A stretch of DNA of 50,047 nt from Selenomonadaceae bacterium (GCA_017477125.1 JAFUXN010000019.1:1-50047); one strand, 5' to 3'. Shown: positions 35,518-43,923, numbered from the stretch's first letter. Numbers and translations: made by a program. Notes: generated from the sequence alone by a model not told the origin.

Positions 35518-35542
35518 ATCCGCTCCGCGCGGATTTTTTTTT
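35518..35542 (+). terminator. Terminator after the small gene (repeat copy 3)
   Basis: ATCCGCTCCGCGCGGAT, the same 17-bp stem-loop as the two at 17042 and 18708, followed by nine T. Confidence 0.9.
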
Positions 35543-35549
35543 GCGATCG

Positions 35550-35580
35550 AAAAAGGAGCGCCCCGACCGTGGGACACTCC
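35550..35580 (-). terminator. Terminator of the flagellin-tRNA transcript
   Basis: On the minus strand GGAGTGTCCC pairs with GGGGCGCTCC over 10 bp with two G-U pairs and a 6-nt loop, then TTTTTC. Confidence 0.8.
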
Positions 35581-35612
35581 TCAGATTTATGTTCGATGAA
35601 ATTAATTGCGAT

Positions 35613-35686
35613 TGGAGCGGGCAATGGGAATCGAACCCACCTTTAAAGCTTGGGAAGCTCTCGTTCTACCGATGAACTATGCCCGC
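35613..35686 (-). tRNA. tRNA-Gly (anticodon CCC)
   Basis: A 74-nt cloverleaf with encoded CCA. The acceptor GCGGGCA pairs with TGCCCGC. The D arm reads AGTTCATCGGTAGAA, the anticodon loop TTCCCAA gives CCC, and the T arm has GGTTCGATTCC. It begins 14 bases after the flagellin stop on the same strand, and a terminator follows, so it is probably cut from the flagellin transcript. Confidence 0.93.
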
Positions 35687-35700
35687 AGTCTCCGATAAAA

Positions 35701-36576
35701 TTATTGGGCGCCTATCAAGTTCAAGATGCTGGCGCGATTTTGGTTGAACATCTGCGTCGCGAACAACGCCAACTGCTCCTGCGCACGCTCCGTTCTGAGA
35801 TTGATCATCTCTTGAGCTATATTCGAGTCGCTGATCGTTGATACCGCGTTGAGTTCGTTCTCCTCCATCGTCGTGTACATGCTCGCCTGATACTCAAGCC
35901 TCTGCTGTTGCGCCCCGATCGTCGTCTCCACATCAAGCGCCGATTCAAAACCGAGGTCTTCTATCGCCGTCTCTATCGTCGTGTTAGTCCCGCGCGCCAC
36001 ACTCAGCGCATTATCCACACGGTTGAGCGCGTCCCGAATGCCCTCGTCATTGTCGAAGTTGATGTTGATCTCGCCACGGTCGTTCGTCAAGCCCAAGCCA
36101 CGCGACGACAGATCGTTGAGCCGAACATTGTCATAGCCCGCGATCCCCGCGACCGCCACGTTCCTCGTGCCATCGAGCAACCGTTGCCTATTATACTCGA
36201 CCGCCGCGTTGTTGTCAATCTGTTGTATGTGTTGCTCGACCATTCGACGCAAATTTTGTCGGTCGACCGCGGTGTTTGAGCCGTTCGCCGCGTTGATTAT
36301 ATTTCCTCTGATCGTTCCCAACGCTTGAACGGTATTGTGCGCCGCGCCCGCCGCCGTCCGCAACATCGCTCCGACGTTCTGCGTGTTTTGGTTCGATTGC
36401 GCTATGCTCCCGATGTTGTTGTACATGCGCTGACTGATCGCGTACTGCGAAGCGCCGCTCGCCGCGTTCGGGAATCTCGACCCGGTCGCGATGCGCTGTA
36501 TGGTGTTTTGCGAAGCAGTCTGCACATTGTTGAGCGTGTTGAGTGCGCCGTTTACTCCATTGATCCCAACCGCCAT
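35701..36576 (-). CDS. Divergent short flagellin
   Basis: A 291-aa flagellin-like protein with N- and C-terminal helical D0/D1 regions and almost no variable middle part. The usual start motif INxNxxALNT appears as INGVNGALNT. The conserved SSGLRIN..DDAAGLAI region is changed to ATGSRFPNAASGASQYAIS, so it is an unusual flagellin. The C-terminus (STISDSNIAQEMINLRTERAQEQLALFATQMFNQNRASILNLI) fits the family. It starts at ATG 36576 behind GGGAGG with a sigma-70 type promoter. It may be a minor filament protein rather than the main flagellin. Confidence 0.85.
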   Translation of the reverse strand: MAVGINGVNGALNTLNNVQTASQNTIQRIATGSRFPNAASGASQYAISQRMYNNIGSIAQSNQNTQNVGAMLRTAAGAAHNTVQALGTIRGNIINAANGSNTAVDRQNLRRMVEQHIQQIDNNAAVEYNRQRLLDGTRNVAVAGIAGYDNVRLNDLSSRGLGLTNDRGEININFDNDEGIRDALNRVDNALSVARGTNTTIETAIEDLGFESALDVETTIGAQQQRLEYQASMYTTMEENELNAVSTISDSNIAQEMINLRTERAQEQLALFATQMFNQNRASILNLIGAQ

Positions 36577-36619
36577 GTCGATCACCCTCCCACGAAAATC
36601 TTTTGCACTTCACGTCATT

Positions 36620-36648
36620 ATTCTACAACGTTCGATCGCCATTGGCAA
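36620..36648 (-). promoter_or_regulatory. Promoter of the flagellin gene
   Basis: On the minus strand TTGCCA (36643-36648), a 17-bp spacer and TAGAAT (36620-36625). No good sigma-28 site is seen here. Confidence 0.6.
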
Positions 36649-36676
36649 GCACTTCGATCAAAAAATTTTTCCCTGC

Positions 36677-37816
36677 TCATTGCCCGACTCGCTTCGCATT
36701 AAAGTAATCGCTGACCTGAGTATAAAACTCGTCGAGCGCAATATAATACGCGTCCATTATCCTGCCGGTTTTCCCCGAATAAACGTCTTCGATCACCGCC
36801 GTGCCCGTCCGCGCGTCGACCAACTGCATGTTCATGCTCACATACGCATCGAATATCCAACCGTTCATTTTATACTGCTCGGTCGGCGGCGAGGTTACCC
36901 AAGTCGATTTCAAATTCCATTGGTGCACTTCGCCCGTCACGTAGTAATCGAGCGGCGTCGGATCATCCATGTCGAACACCAACTCTATTTCGCCGAGCGG
37001 CTCAAGTTTTTCGAGCGCATTGACCTTCAACGCAAAATATATTCCTCTCAACGTGTGCTCGTCGAGCCCCAAATTTGTCGGCAACAGAAAATCCTTGAAC
37101 CCGATCTTGATCCGCCCCGATTGATTTGCAAAATCATGCTTGCCGCTCTTTATGTCCTCGATGTCCTGTCGAACGTGAGCCGCGATCTCTCGGAACTGGC
37201 TCCGCTCATCGTAGGCGGCATTGTGTCGCTCGTCGGTGAAGCTGAACACCTCATTGCCCTCCACATCGTAGCCTTTGATGTTGAGCTCCATCACGTGGAT
37301 GAAACCGGTAAATCCGTTGGCGGCTCCCACGGAATCCATTCGCCGATCAAACTCTGCCTTCCACTTCTGCTCCGCAAAATCATATTGCAGTCTCTTGTAC
37401 GCGTCGAGCTTGAACGTCTTGCGTCTGTAGCTCGGTATGATGTAAAGATCGGCGCCCGTCCGTTCGAACACCGCTTCCGCCCGCTCCCGCTCCGATGCAA
37501 ACGGCTTGAGCAGGTCGCTGTACTTATCGAGCAGAATTTCGCCCTTCTCTTTGATGTCGGGCGACAGCCTGATCGTGTGCATGTTTTTGATCTTCTTCTC
37601 GAAATGCTCCATCAGATATTTGTTCTTCCAATACAGCTCAGATTTTTCGTCCCGATTGATCAGGAAGTGATCGGGATTGTCGGCGTCCACCAGCGGGAAG
37701 ATCACCACCTTCTTCCATTGCTCGATCCCCGAATTGATGTCGTACCAGAACACGTCGCGCGCGCCGACCGTCGAGCTCATCAACAGCATCAACATCAACG
37801 TCAAAATTATTTTCAT
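36677..37816 (-). CDS. Exported unknown protein, operon gene 5
   Basis: A 379-aa protein with signal peptide (ILTLMLMLLMSSTVGA). It starts at ATG 37816 behind GAGAGGAG. The N-terminal part (WKKVVIFPLVDADNPDHF...FERTGADLYIIPSYR) has the VV.FPL and GADLYIIP features seen in CsgG/LpoB-like folds. Later it has VSMNMQLVDARTGTAVIEDVYSGKTGR, the same VDARTG element found in the next upstream gene (37831-38412). A role in building or sensing a surface structure is inferred. It is the last of five exported proteins read from 40757. Confidence 0.75.
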   Translation of the reverse strand: MKIILTLMLMLLMSSTVGARDVFWYDINSGIEQWKKVVIFPLVDADNPDHFLINRDEKSELYWKNKYLMEHFEKKIKNMHTIRLSPDIKEKGEILLDKYSDLLKPFASERERAEAVFERTGADLYIIPSYRRKTFKLDAYKRLQYDFAEQKWKAEFDRRMDSVGAANGFTGFIHVMELNIKGYDVEGNEVFSFTDERHNAAYDERSQFREIAAHVRQDIEDIKSGKHDFANQSGRIKIGFKDFLLPTNLGLDEHTLRGIYFALKVNALEKLEPLGEIELVFDMDDPTPLDYYVTGEVHQWNLKSTWVTSPPTEQYKMNGWIFDAYVSMNMQLVDARTGTAVIEDVYSGKTGRIMDAYYIALDEFYTQVSDYFNAKRVGQ

Positions 37817-37830
37817 CGACGGCACTCCTC

Positions 37831-38412
37831 TCAAATGTTCTCTCTCAATTGAGCGGCAAGACCATGCGCCGCCTCCTCGAGCGCGTCAATCAACTGCTCC
37901 TCACTGAACTCAAATGATCCGATCCTCAACATCGGTCCGACACGCACGCCCCGAGCCACGGCGATCCCTCTGCTCTTGGCGATGAACACGCACACTCCCG
38001 TTCGCGCGTCGACCACTCGAATGCTCACGTCGGCGGTGACCGCTTCGCTCTTGCCCGCTATCCGATCGCCCTTCGACCTGTTAAAATTCATCAGAAATCC
38101 GTAGATGATATAATCGCAATGCGCGTCGGCAAGCTCCGAACAATTTCCTTGGTTGAGCTGCAGAATCAATTCGTCGAGGCGAGCGGCGGTTACTTCTCCC
38201 GTCAAATCGATCACGTCAACGATCGGACTCAAGTCGGCAATCAACACGTCGGTCACCGAATGAAACATGTTGAGCTCGTCGCCGTCGAGATTTGTCATCG
38301 ACTCGTCAATGCGGCTCACTATGTCGACCACCCCGAACGTCTCACGCGCTTCGACCGTCGGCATGATCAATCCGATCATCAGCGTCGCGATCAAAATTAT
38401 TCGCCCGACCAT
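37831..38412 (-). CDS. Exported CsgG/LpoB-like protein, operon gene 4
   Basis: A 193-aa protein with signal peptide (ILIATLMIGLIMPTVEA). The body reads TFGVVDIVSRIDESM... CDYIIYGFLMNFN ...VSIRVVDARTGVCVFIAKSRG and ends SEEQLIDALEEAAHGLAAQL. The pattern of a strand, Asp/Ala-rich helix, a YIIYG strand and VDARTG fits the CsgG-like family of outer-membrane assembly factors. No lipobox is seen. It starts 1 base after the preceding gene's stop. Confidence 0.72.
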   Translation of the reverse strand: MVGRIILIATLMIGLIMPTVEARETFGVVDIVSRIDESMTNLDGDELNMFHSVTDVLIADLSPIVDVIDLTGEVTAARLDELILQLNQGNCSELADAHCDYIIYGFLMNFNRSKGDRIAGKSEAVTADVSIRVVDARTGVCVFIAKSRGIAVARGVRVGPMLRIGSFEFSEEQLIDALEEAAHGLAAQLRENI

Positions 38413-38413
38413 T

Positions 38414-39244
38414 TCATTTGCCTCCGACGGCTTTGAGCGCCTTGTTGATCACGCCGTCGGCAACCTTCTCCGCCTGGTCCTTCAAAATGTAATTGACCAT
38501 GTCGTGCACGGTGAAGTCGTTGCCGTACTTGCCCACCAGCGCGTTGGTCGTCAAGCTCGTCTTCTTCTCGGCGTTCTGACCCTCGTACACCATGCCCGTC
38601 TTCGCATTCACCAGATAATATTCGAGCTCGACGAGAACCTTCTTGCCGCGGAAGTCGTCATCGTCGGGGTGCGTGCCGAAGATGCCGCCCGTCTTCCTCC
38701 ACACGTCGGCGTCGCGCAGATTGACGAACAGAATATAATCGACGCCGTACCGTTGCCCGATCTCATTGACTTGCTTGACCGCCGTGAATGTCAGCTCATA
38801 AGGCTTGCCCGCTCGCTTCATGCGCTCCTTGGTGATGTTGTCGTCTTGAAAATAGCTCCTGCCCTTCTTGGGATCGCCGCCGCCCAACAGCACGTCGGCA
38901 TAACGAATCATCTCGGCGTTGGCGTACTCCCGACGGTAGAGCGCGCCTCGAGCGATCGCATCTTTGTGGATCAACGAGAAAAGTTTGTCCTCCTCCGAAG
39001 GCTGATCGGCGTTGAGCATGATCCTCGACACGTCGACGTTGACCTTGTTCGATTGTTGGAGCGCGGCGGCAAGCTCGTCTCTGAAGTCTTCGAAGTACTT
39101 GGGGATCAGTTCATTCTCGCCGTAGCCGCGCACCTCGCCGATCAGGATCGTCGGCAGTCCCGCCGTCCGATTGAACGCCGCCGACGCCGTTGAGCATGTC
39201 ATCAACAGCAGGCAGAGGAGCATTATCGATCCGATTGAGCGCAT
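38414..39244 (-). CDS. Exported unknown protein, operon gene 3
   Basis: A 276-aa protein with signal peptide ending in ASA|AF. It has the strand TILIGEVRGYGENEL, a helix with EDFRDELAAALQQSNKVNVDVSR, then VDYILFVNLRDADVWR and a YYLVNAKTGMVYEG element like the VDARTG of its neighbours. It ends with a helical DQAEKVADGVINKALKAVGG. It is compatible with the same CsgG/LpoB-like architecture, with an N-terminal insertion. Function unknown. Confidence 0.7.
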   Translation of the reverse strand: MRSIGSIMLLCLLLMTCSTASAAFNRTAGLPTILIGEVRGYGENELIPKYFEDFRDELAAALQQSNKVNVDVSRIMLNADQPSEEDKLFSLIHKDAIARGALYRREYANAEMIRYADVLLGGGDPKKGRSYFQDDNITKERMKRAGKPYELTFTAVKQVNEIGQRYGVDYILFVNLRDADVWRKTGGIFGTHPDDDDFRGKKVLVELEYYLVNAKTGMVYEGQNAEKKTSLTTNALVGKYGNDFTVHDMVNYILKDQAEKVADGVINKALKAVGGK

Positions 39245-39248
39245 GGGA

Positions 39249-39863
39249 TCACCTCCGATTGTCGAGATTGACGAGCATTTTCTTGACGAGATCGGCAGCC
39301 GCCTTATCGATCGCGTCGTAGACTTGTTCTTGACTGACCTCCGCCTCGCCGATTCGGATCAATCTGAACGGCGCTTCGACCAAATGAGCGGTCGAAGTCC
39401 CGATCCCGTTGGCGGCGGTGAGCACTCGCCCGCTCTCGACCTCGATCATCCGCGCGGAGAGGTGCGCGACGACCTTGAACGATTTGCCGCCGACGCCCGC
39501 GACCTTGCCGACTTTGTTGACGGAACTGAGCCCCGTGATTGAGCCGACGACGATATACTTTGCGCCCACGAGCATGCCGATATTTGATGCGGTACTCGGA
39601 TCGACGAAGCCGCTCATCGCAAGGTCCTGCTCGTCGAGCGTCTCTTTGAGGTACTCGCGATCAACTATGTCGAAACGATTGGCGTTGGTGAGATATTCGT
39701 TGACGAGCTCGGCGGCGTAATCCTCATCGTCAAGAGTGAGCTCGGCTGAGACGCTCGCCTTCTTGTGGAACGGAATGACCGCAACGGTGTCGCTCGCCGA
39801 ACAGATCATCGGCACCAACAGCAGCATCGTCGACAACAGGATCGAAAAAATTTTCTTCGCCAT
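39249..39863 (-). CDS. CsgG-family exported protein, operon gene 2
   Basis: A 204-aa protein with signal peptide (FSILLSTMLLLVPMICSA). The CsgG pattern is the clearest of the five: DTVAVIPFHKKASVSAEL, LVNEYLTNANRFDIVDREYLKETLDEQDLAMSGFVDPSTASNIGMLVGAKYIVVGSITG, then LSARMIEVESGRVLTAANG and a C-terminal helix. In other bacteria these proteins help secrete curli or control peptidoglycan synthases. Intact, with good spacing to both neighbours. Confidence 0.82.
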   Translation of the reverse strand: MAKKIFSILLSTMLLLVPMICSASDTVAVIPFHKKASVSAELTLDDEDYAAELVNEYLTNANRFDIVDREYLKETLDEQDLAMSGFVDPSTASNIGMLVGAKYIVVGSITGLSSVNKVGKVAGVGGKSFKVVAHLSARMIEVESGRVLTAANGIGTSTAHLVEAPFRLIRIGEAEVSQEQVYDAIDKAAADLVKKMLVNLDNRR

Positions 39864-39878
39864 AACGATTGAACCTCC

Positions 39879-40757
39879 TTAAAAGTTTTTGATCGTGACG
39901 GTCATCGCCAGCTTCTTGAATTTCTTCTCGAGCTCGTCCGCCGCCGCGTTCGCCGCCGCCTGCACCGCGTTGAGTTGAGCGGTACTGACGTCGAGCCCGA
40001 TGCGCGGAGGAGCATTCACCGAGAACGTCCCGATGATGTCTCCCGTCGACAGCTTAATGATCCGCGCCGTCAAGTTCGCATTGCCGGTGAACCTATTCGT
40101 GTCCTGATAGCCGCCGCCTCCGCGATAGTTCGGTATCTGCGCGCGGATCGCCGTCGCCCGCGTCTTGCCCAGCACCAGATAATCCGCTCCGTAGCTGCTG
40201 CCCACGCCCACCAGCCCCTTCTCGCCGTTGAAAATCCTCTCGAGCAGAACGGCGTTCTCGAGGTTGGCAACCACGTCGGCATCGACCACATGACTGAACC
40301 CCAACGTCAACAGCCGATCGACCAACGCCGATTCAGCCGGCTCGTCGTGCGTGCCCGCCTCAGCTCCGTCCTTCAATATGATCACCGTGATCCGCGGATC
40401 GTTGAGCCGCATGATCGTCGTCAAGCGACTGATCAGATCGGTGTCAGGCTCGCTCTCGACTTCGATTCGCGCCAGCACATTGTAAACGCCGTCGTCCGAT
40501 CGGCTCTCGCTCAACACGTCGACGCCATGCACGAAGCCCTGCGACATCGAATAGATCTTCTGCAGTTCGAGCATGTAATTGCCGACGAGCGTTTGACTGT
40601 CGATCATCGTGCCGACCACTCGCTCGACCGCTGCCTTCTCCGCGTCGAGGATCGCCGCGTCCCGATCCAATCCATGTCCGTCGATCGTCACCGATTGCGC
40701 CGACGTTGACCCGACCATCGACATCGATAACAGCAGTGCCGTCAAAAATTTTTTCAC
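39879..40757 (-). CDS. Exported FlgT-like protein, operon gene 1
   Basis: A 292-aa protein started at GTG 40757, behind GGGAGG, with signal peptide (FLTALLLSMSMVGSTSAQ). The N-terminus VTIDGHGLDRDAAILDAEKAAVERVVGTMIDSQTLVGNYMLELQKIY...SQGFVHGVDVLSE matches the FlgT-N/LPP20-like fold. FlgT helps build flagellar outer rings in other bacteria. The second half has VGSSYGADYLVLGKTRA and a TARIIKLSTGDIIGTFSV element like the other members. First gene of the operon, with its own promoter. Confidence 0.78.
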   Translation of the reverse strand: MKKFLTALLLSMSMVGSTSAQSVTIDGHGLDRDAAILDAEKAAVERVVGTMIDSQTLVGNYMLELQKIYSMSQGFVHGVDVLSESRSDDGVYNVLARIEVESEPDTDLISRLTTIMRLNDPRITVIILKDGAEAGTHDEPAESALVDRLLTLGFSHVVDADVVANLENAVLLERIFNGEKGLVGVGSSYGADYLVLGKTRATAIRAQIPNYRGGGGYQDTNRFTGNANLTARIIKLSTGDIIGTFSVNAPPRIGLDVSTAQLNAVQAAANAAADELEKKFKKLAMTVTIKNF

Positions 40758-40782
40758 CGTCACACACCTCCCTATTGAGATC

Positions 40783-40811
40783 ATTATAGTTCAATCCGAT
40801 CACGTTGTCAT
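40783..40811 (-). promoter_or_regulatory. Promoter of the five-gene exported operon
   Basis: On the minus strand ATGACA (40806-40811), a 17-bp spacer and TATAAT (40783-40788). Confidence 0.7.
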
Positions 40812-40852
40812 TAAAGGTAAATTAAAAATCGCAGGTTTGTCATCGAATGACG

Positions 40853-40887
40853 CAAAAAAATAAGGGGCACCGAATGCGGTACCCCTT
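40853..40887 (-). terminator. Terminator after the RTX protein gene
   Basis: AAGGGGTACCG pairs with CGGTGCCCCTT over 11 bp with one G-U pair and a 4-nt loop; ATTTTTTT follows on the minus strand. Confidence 0.92.
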
Positions 40888-40975
40888 TACTCGAGCGAAG
40901 CGCCTCCATACGTTAATCGCCCAATCGTACGTTCTTAATCTCTATGTTTGATCTCCCGAGCGAGCCTGAGGAACC

Positions 40976-43686
40976 TTACTTGCGGCTGAAGCCTTTGTTC
41001 TTGCGATCAGCTGCCAGCTTCGTGCCGTCGTTGAGTTCGAACGTCACGTCCGCGTTGCCGTTGAGCGTCAGCGAACCGCCGTCCTGCATCGACACCACAA
41101 CTTTGTCGTCGTCGACTTCGGTGAAGCGCACATTGATATCGTCCATCGAGATGTCGAGGAGTTTGATCACGTCGCCGTCCTTCGCATTCTCGATCACATC
41201 ATCGCCGTTGCCCTTCATGTAGTAGAACTCGTTCGAGCCGTCGCCGCCGAACAACGTATCGTCGCCGGACTCGCCGCCCCACAGGCTGTTGTTCCCGCTG
41301 CCGCCGTAGATCACGTTGTCGTTGTTGTTGCCGATCAACACCGCGTCGCCGTTGTAGCCGTTGGCATCGAGCACGATCATATCTTCGTCGTCCAAGCGCA
41401 CCGTGGTGCTCGCGTCCGTCGTCTCGACTTTGACCGTCGTCTCCTTCTCGACGAAGTCCGCATCTGCCGACCCCAGATCCGCCAGGTCTCTAAACGAGCC
41501 CGCTCCGAAGAAGTTGTTCGTCATGTTGCCGAACCGCGTCTGCAGACGTCCGTTCACGAAGCGCGCCGTCATCTGTCCCAGCATTTCTGCCGTCTGACGA
41601 ATCATGTTCAGCAACGGATTGTAGCCGCTTATGTTGTTCGTCGCGCGCTGCGGCGGATTCGCCGTCTGATCCAGCGTCGCGCCGCCGCTCTCGCTGTTCG
41701 CCAGCGTGATCTCGTCGGTGCCGCCGCTGTTCGCCACCACGTCGCTTGCGCCCGCGATTGCACTGTCATTGCCGGAGCCCGTCGTGATGTTCGTCGTTCC
41801 CGTCTTACTGCCGTCGGTGTTACCTACGTACAGCACAGGCTGGCTCGAGCCGCTGCCGTCCATCGTGCCGCCGCCCGCGCCCGTGCCTTGCGCGCGCACC
41901 GTGTTGCCGTTCGCATCCGTCAGATTGATCGTGATGCTGCCGACATTGCCCGCGTTCTCGTTGAGCGTGATGTCGCCGCTGCCGGTGTCGAGCGCGCCGT
42001 TCTTGAACGACAGTCCGCCGTCCATGAATGCATCGTAGATGTTCGACACGTCGGGCAGACGGAACTCGGAACCGGTATCGGGATCGTAATTGTTGAACGT
42101 GCCGGTGCCGTAAATGACGTTGCGACCCGTGCCGAGGCTCACGTTTGCGCCCTCGACCACGAAGGTGTTGTCGCCGTCGCCGCCTTCGATGTTGACTTCG
42201 CCGTCGCCGCCTTTTGCCACGACCATGGTGTTGCCGCTTCCGAGCGTGATGTTGACCGTGCCTTCGAAGTCATCGGGAACCTCGATGCGGGAGCCGTCGC
42301 CATCGGGCATAGTGATGTTGAAGGTGCCGGTTGCAGGCAAGGTTACCTTGACCGCGCCATCGACGTCGGACAGATCGAGGTTGGTGGTATCGTTGTTGCC
42401 GGTCGCCTCGAGAGTGACCTGATCGCCGTCCTTGATGTCGGAAGTATCGATGTTGGTGACGGTGTTGCCGGAATCGTCGGTGGTGGTGTCGCCGCTTACG
42501 TCGACATCGTTCCAAGAACGGGTGTCTTGAGTGGCGTCGTCGGCGCTCGGGATGCTGGTGGTGTCGTCGGCGTCGCTGTCAGCGTCGGCGTCAGCGTCAG
42601 CGTCTGCGTCTGCGTCTGCATCAGCGTCAGCGTCGGCATCAGCGTCGGCATCAGCATCGGCGTCGGCGTCAGCATCGGCATCGGCATCAGCGTCGGCATC
42701 AGCGTCTGCGTCGGCATCAGCGTCTGCGTCGGCATCTGCGTCAGCATCGGCATCAGCGTCAGCATCGGCATCAGCGTCAGCATCGGCGTCTGCGTCGGTA
42801 TCAGCATCGGCGTCGGTATCAGCATCTGCGTCAGCATCGGCGTCGGCGTCGGTATCAGCGTCGGCGTCAGCATCGGCGTCGGTATCAGCGTCTGCATCTG
42901 CGTCTGTGTCAGCGTCGGTATCTGCATCGGCGTCAGCGTCACTATCTGCATCACTGTCTGCATCGCTGTCAGTATCCGAATCCGCATCGCTGTCAGAATC
43001 TGTGTCACTGTCGCTGTCAGAATCTGTGTCGCTGTCAGTATCCGAATCTGTGTCGCTGTCAGTATCCGAATCTGTGTCGCTGTCAGTATCCGAATCACTG
43101 TCGCTGTCGGAATCTCCATCTTCGGCACTCGTAGTGTCGTCAGAAGTCGATGTGGTATCCTCAGAAGTCGATGTGGTATCCTCGGAAGTCGACGTTGTAT
43201 CTTCGGAAGTCGACGTTGTATCCTCGGCACTCGTGGTGTCGTCAGTGCTTGTAGTGTCATCGCCATCAGCATCAGCATCGGCGTCGGCATCGGCGTCGGC
43301 ATCGGCGTCCGAATCGGTGTCGCTGTCAGAATCAGTGTCGCTGTCGCTGTCCGAATCGCTGTCGCTGTCCGAATCGCTGTCGCTGTCCGAGTCGCTGTCG
43401 CTGTCAGAATCACTGTCGCTGTCGCTATCCGAGTCACTGTCGCTATCGCTATCCGAATCGCTGTCGCTGTCCGAATCACTGTCGCTATCGCTATCCGAAT
43501 CGCTGTCGCTGTCCGAATCACTGTCGCTGTCAGAATCCGAGTCGCTGTCGGCGTCAGCGTCCAATTGCAGATCGAATGCGAAGCGCTCCTCCAACTCTTC
43601 CTGTGAAATATCCTCAACTGAGGGAAGTTCTGCCTTCACCCCCCCCATGTGATAAATTGACCATGTGCACGCTTAAGTTGATCCAC
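40976..43686 (-). CDS. Giant Asp-repeat RTX surface protein, phase-variable start
   Basis: About 900 residues. After a short head ([20 protein letters not shown]) come about 330 residues of alternating Asp-Ser, Asp-Ala and DTTS/TSED repeats, highly acidic. The rest is repetitive beta-helix-like sequence ([22 protein letters not shown]), then Ca-binding RTX repeats ([32 protein letters not shown]) and a C-terminal tail that fits type I secretion; no signal peptide. A GTG at 43686 lies behind GGAGGAG, but with eight G (43639-43646) it reads into a stop. Nine G would join it to the body. The ATG at 43648 has no ribosome binding site of its own. Confidence 0.82.
42571..43560 (-). repeat. Low-complexity Asp-Ser / Asp-Ala coding repeat
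   Basis: Hexameric repeats of GAC/GAT followed by a Ser or Ala codon. Blocks: Asp-Ser (43310-43560), Asp-Ala (about 43260-43310), DTTS-TSED (about 43120-43260), Asp-Ser (about 42950-43120), Asp-Ala (42571-42950). Length variation by slippage is likely. Confidence 0.9.
43639..43646 (-). repeat. Poly-G tract (8 G on coding strand) at RTX protein start
   Basis: Eight C on plus. In frame from GTG 43686 it gives ...ITWGG and a stop; with nine G it reads through into the giant protein. Confidence 0.85.
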
Positions 43687-43750
43687 AAAAACTCCTCCCC
43701 ATGATATAGTTCGTGTCGCTCGTTCGGATTACGCTGTCAGCTCTCCGCAA
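43673..43750 (-). CDS. Possible leader peptide before the RTX gene
   Basis: A 25-codon frame from TTG (43750), behind AAAGGAGGTG, to TAA 43675-43673. It ends after the GTG start of the RTX gene, so translation of one would affect the other. The peptide has no clear motif. It may be a leader or a chance frame; the strong ribosome binding site is the main support. Confidence 0.35.
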   Translation of the reverse strand: MRRADSVIRTSDTNYIMGRSFCGST

Positions 43751-43789
43751 AGGCACCACCTCCTTTGATATGTAAAAACACGCTCTTAT

Positions 43790-43817
43790 ACTATATCTGC
43801 ATCCGCCCATTAATCAA
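43790..43817 (-). promoter_or_regulatory. Promoter of the RTX protein gene
   Basis: On the minus strand TTGATT (43812-43817), a 16-bp spacer and TATAGT (43790-43795). It leaves a leader of about 100 nt before GTG 43686. The stretch 43818-43923 is AT-rich, with nothing else I can identify. Confidence 0.6.
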
Positions 43818-43923
43818 CCTTTTATACATTAGGATTTGATTAATTTTTGATGAGAGAGATCGCCACGTAAAAATTAAAGCCCATCCCCTGCTCCAGTTAA
43901 AGGGATTTTAAAAATCGAAGGCA

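Noticed and set aside
42571-43560. Regular repeats that look like a CRISPR array
   Set aside because: Units are six bases, coding and without spacers. No cas genes are near.
41888-43652. Long plus-strand open frames rich in Ser-Ala or Val-Ile over the Asp-repeat gene
   Set aside because: They are mirror frames of the hexameric repeat. They have no ribosome binding site, and the minus-strand frame has clear RTX domains.
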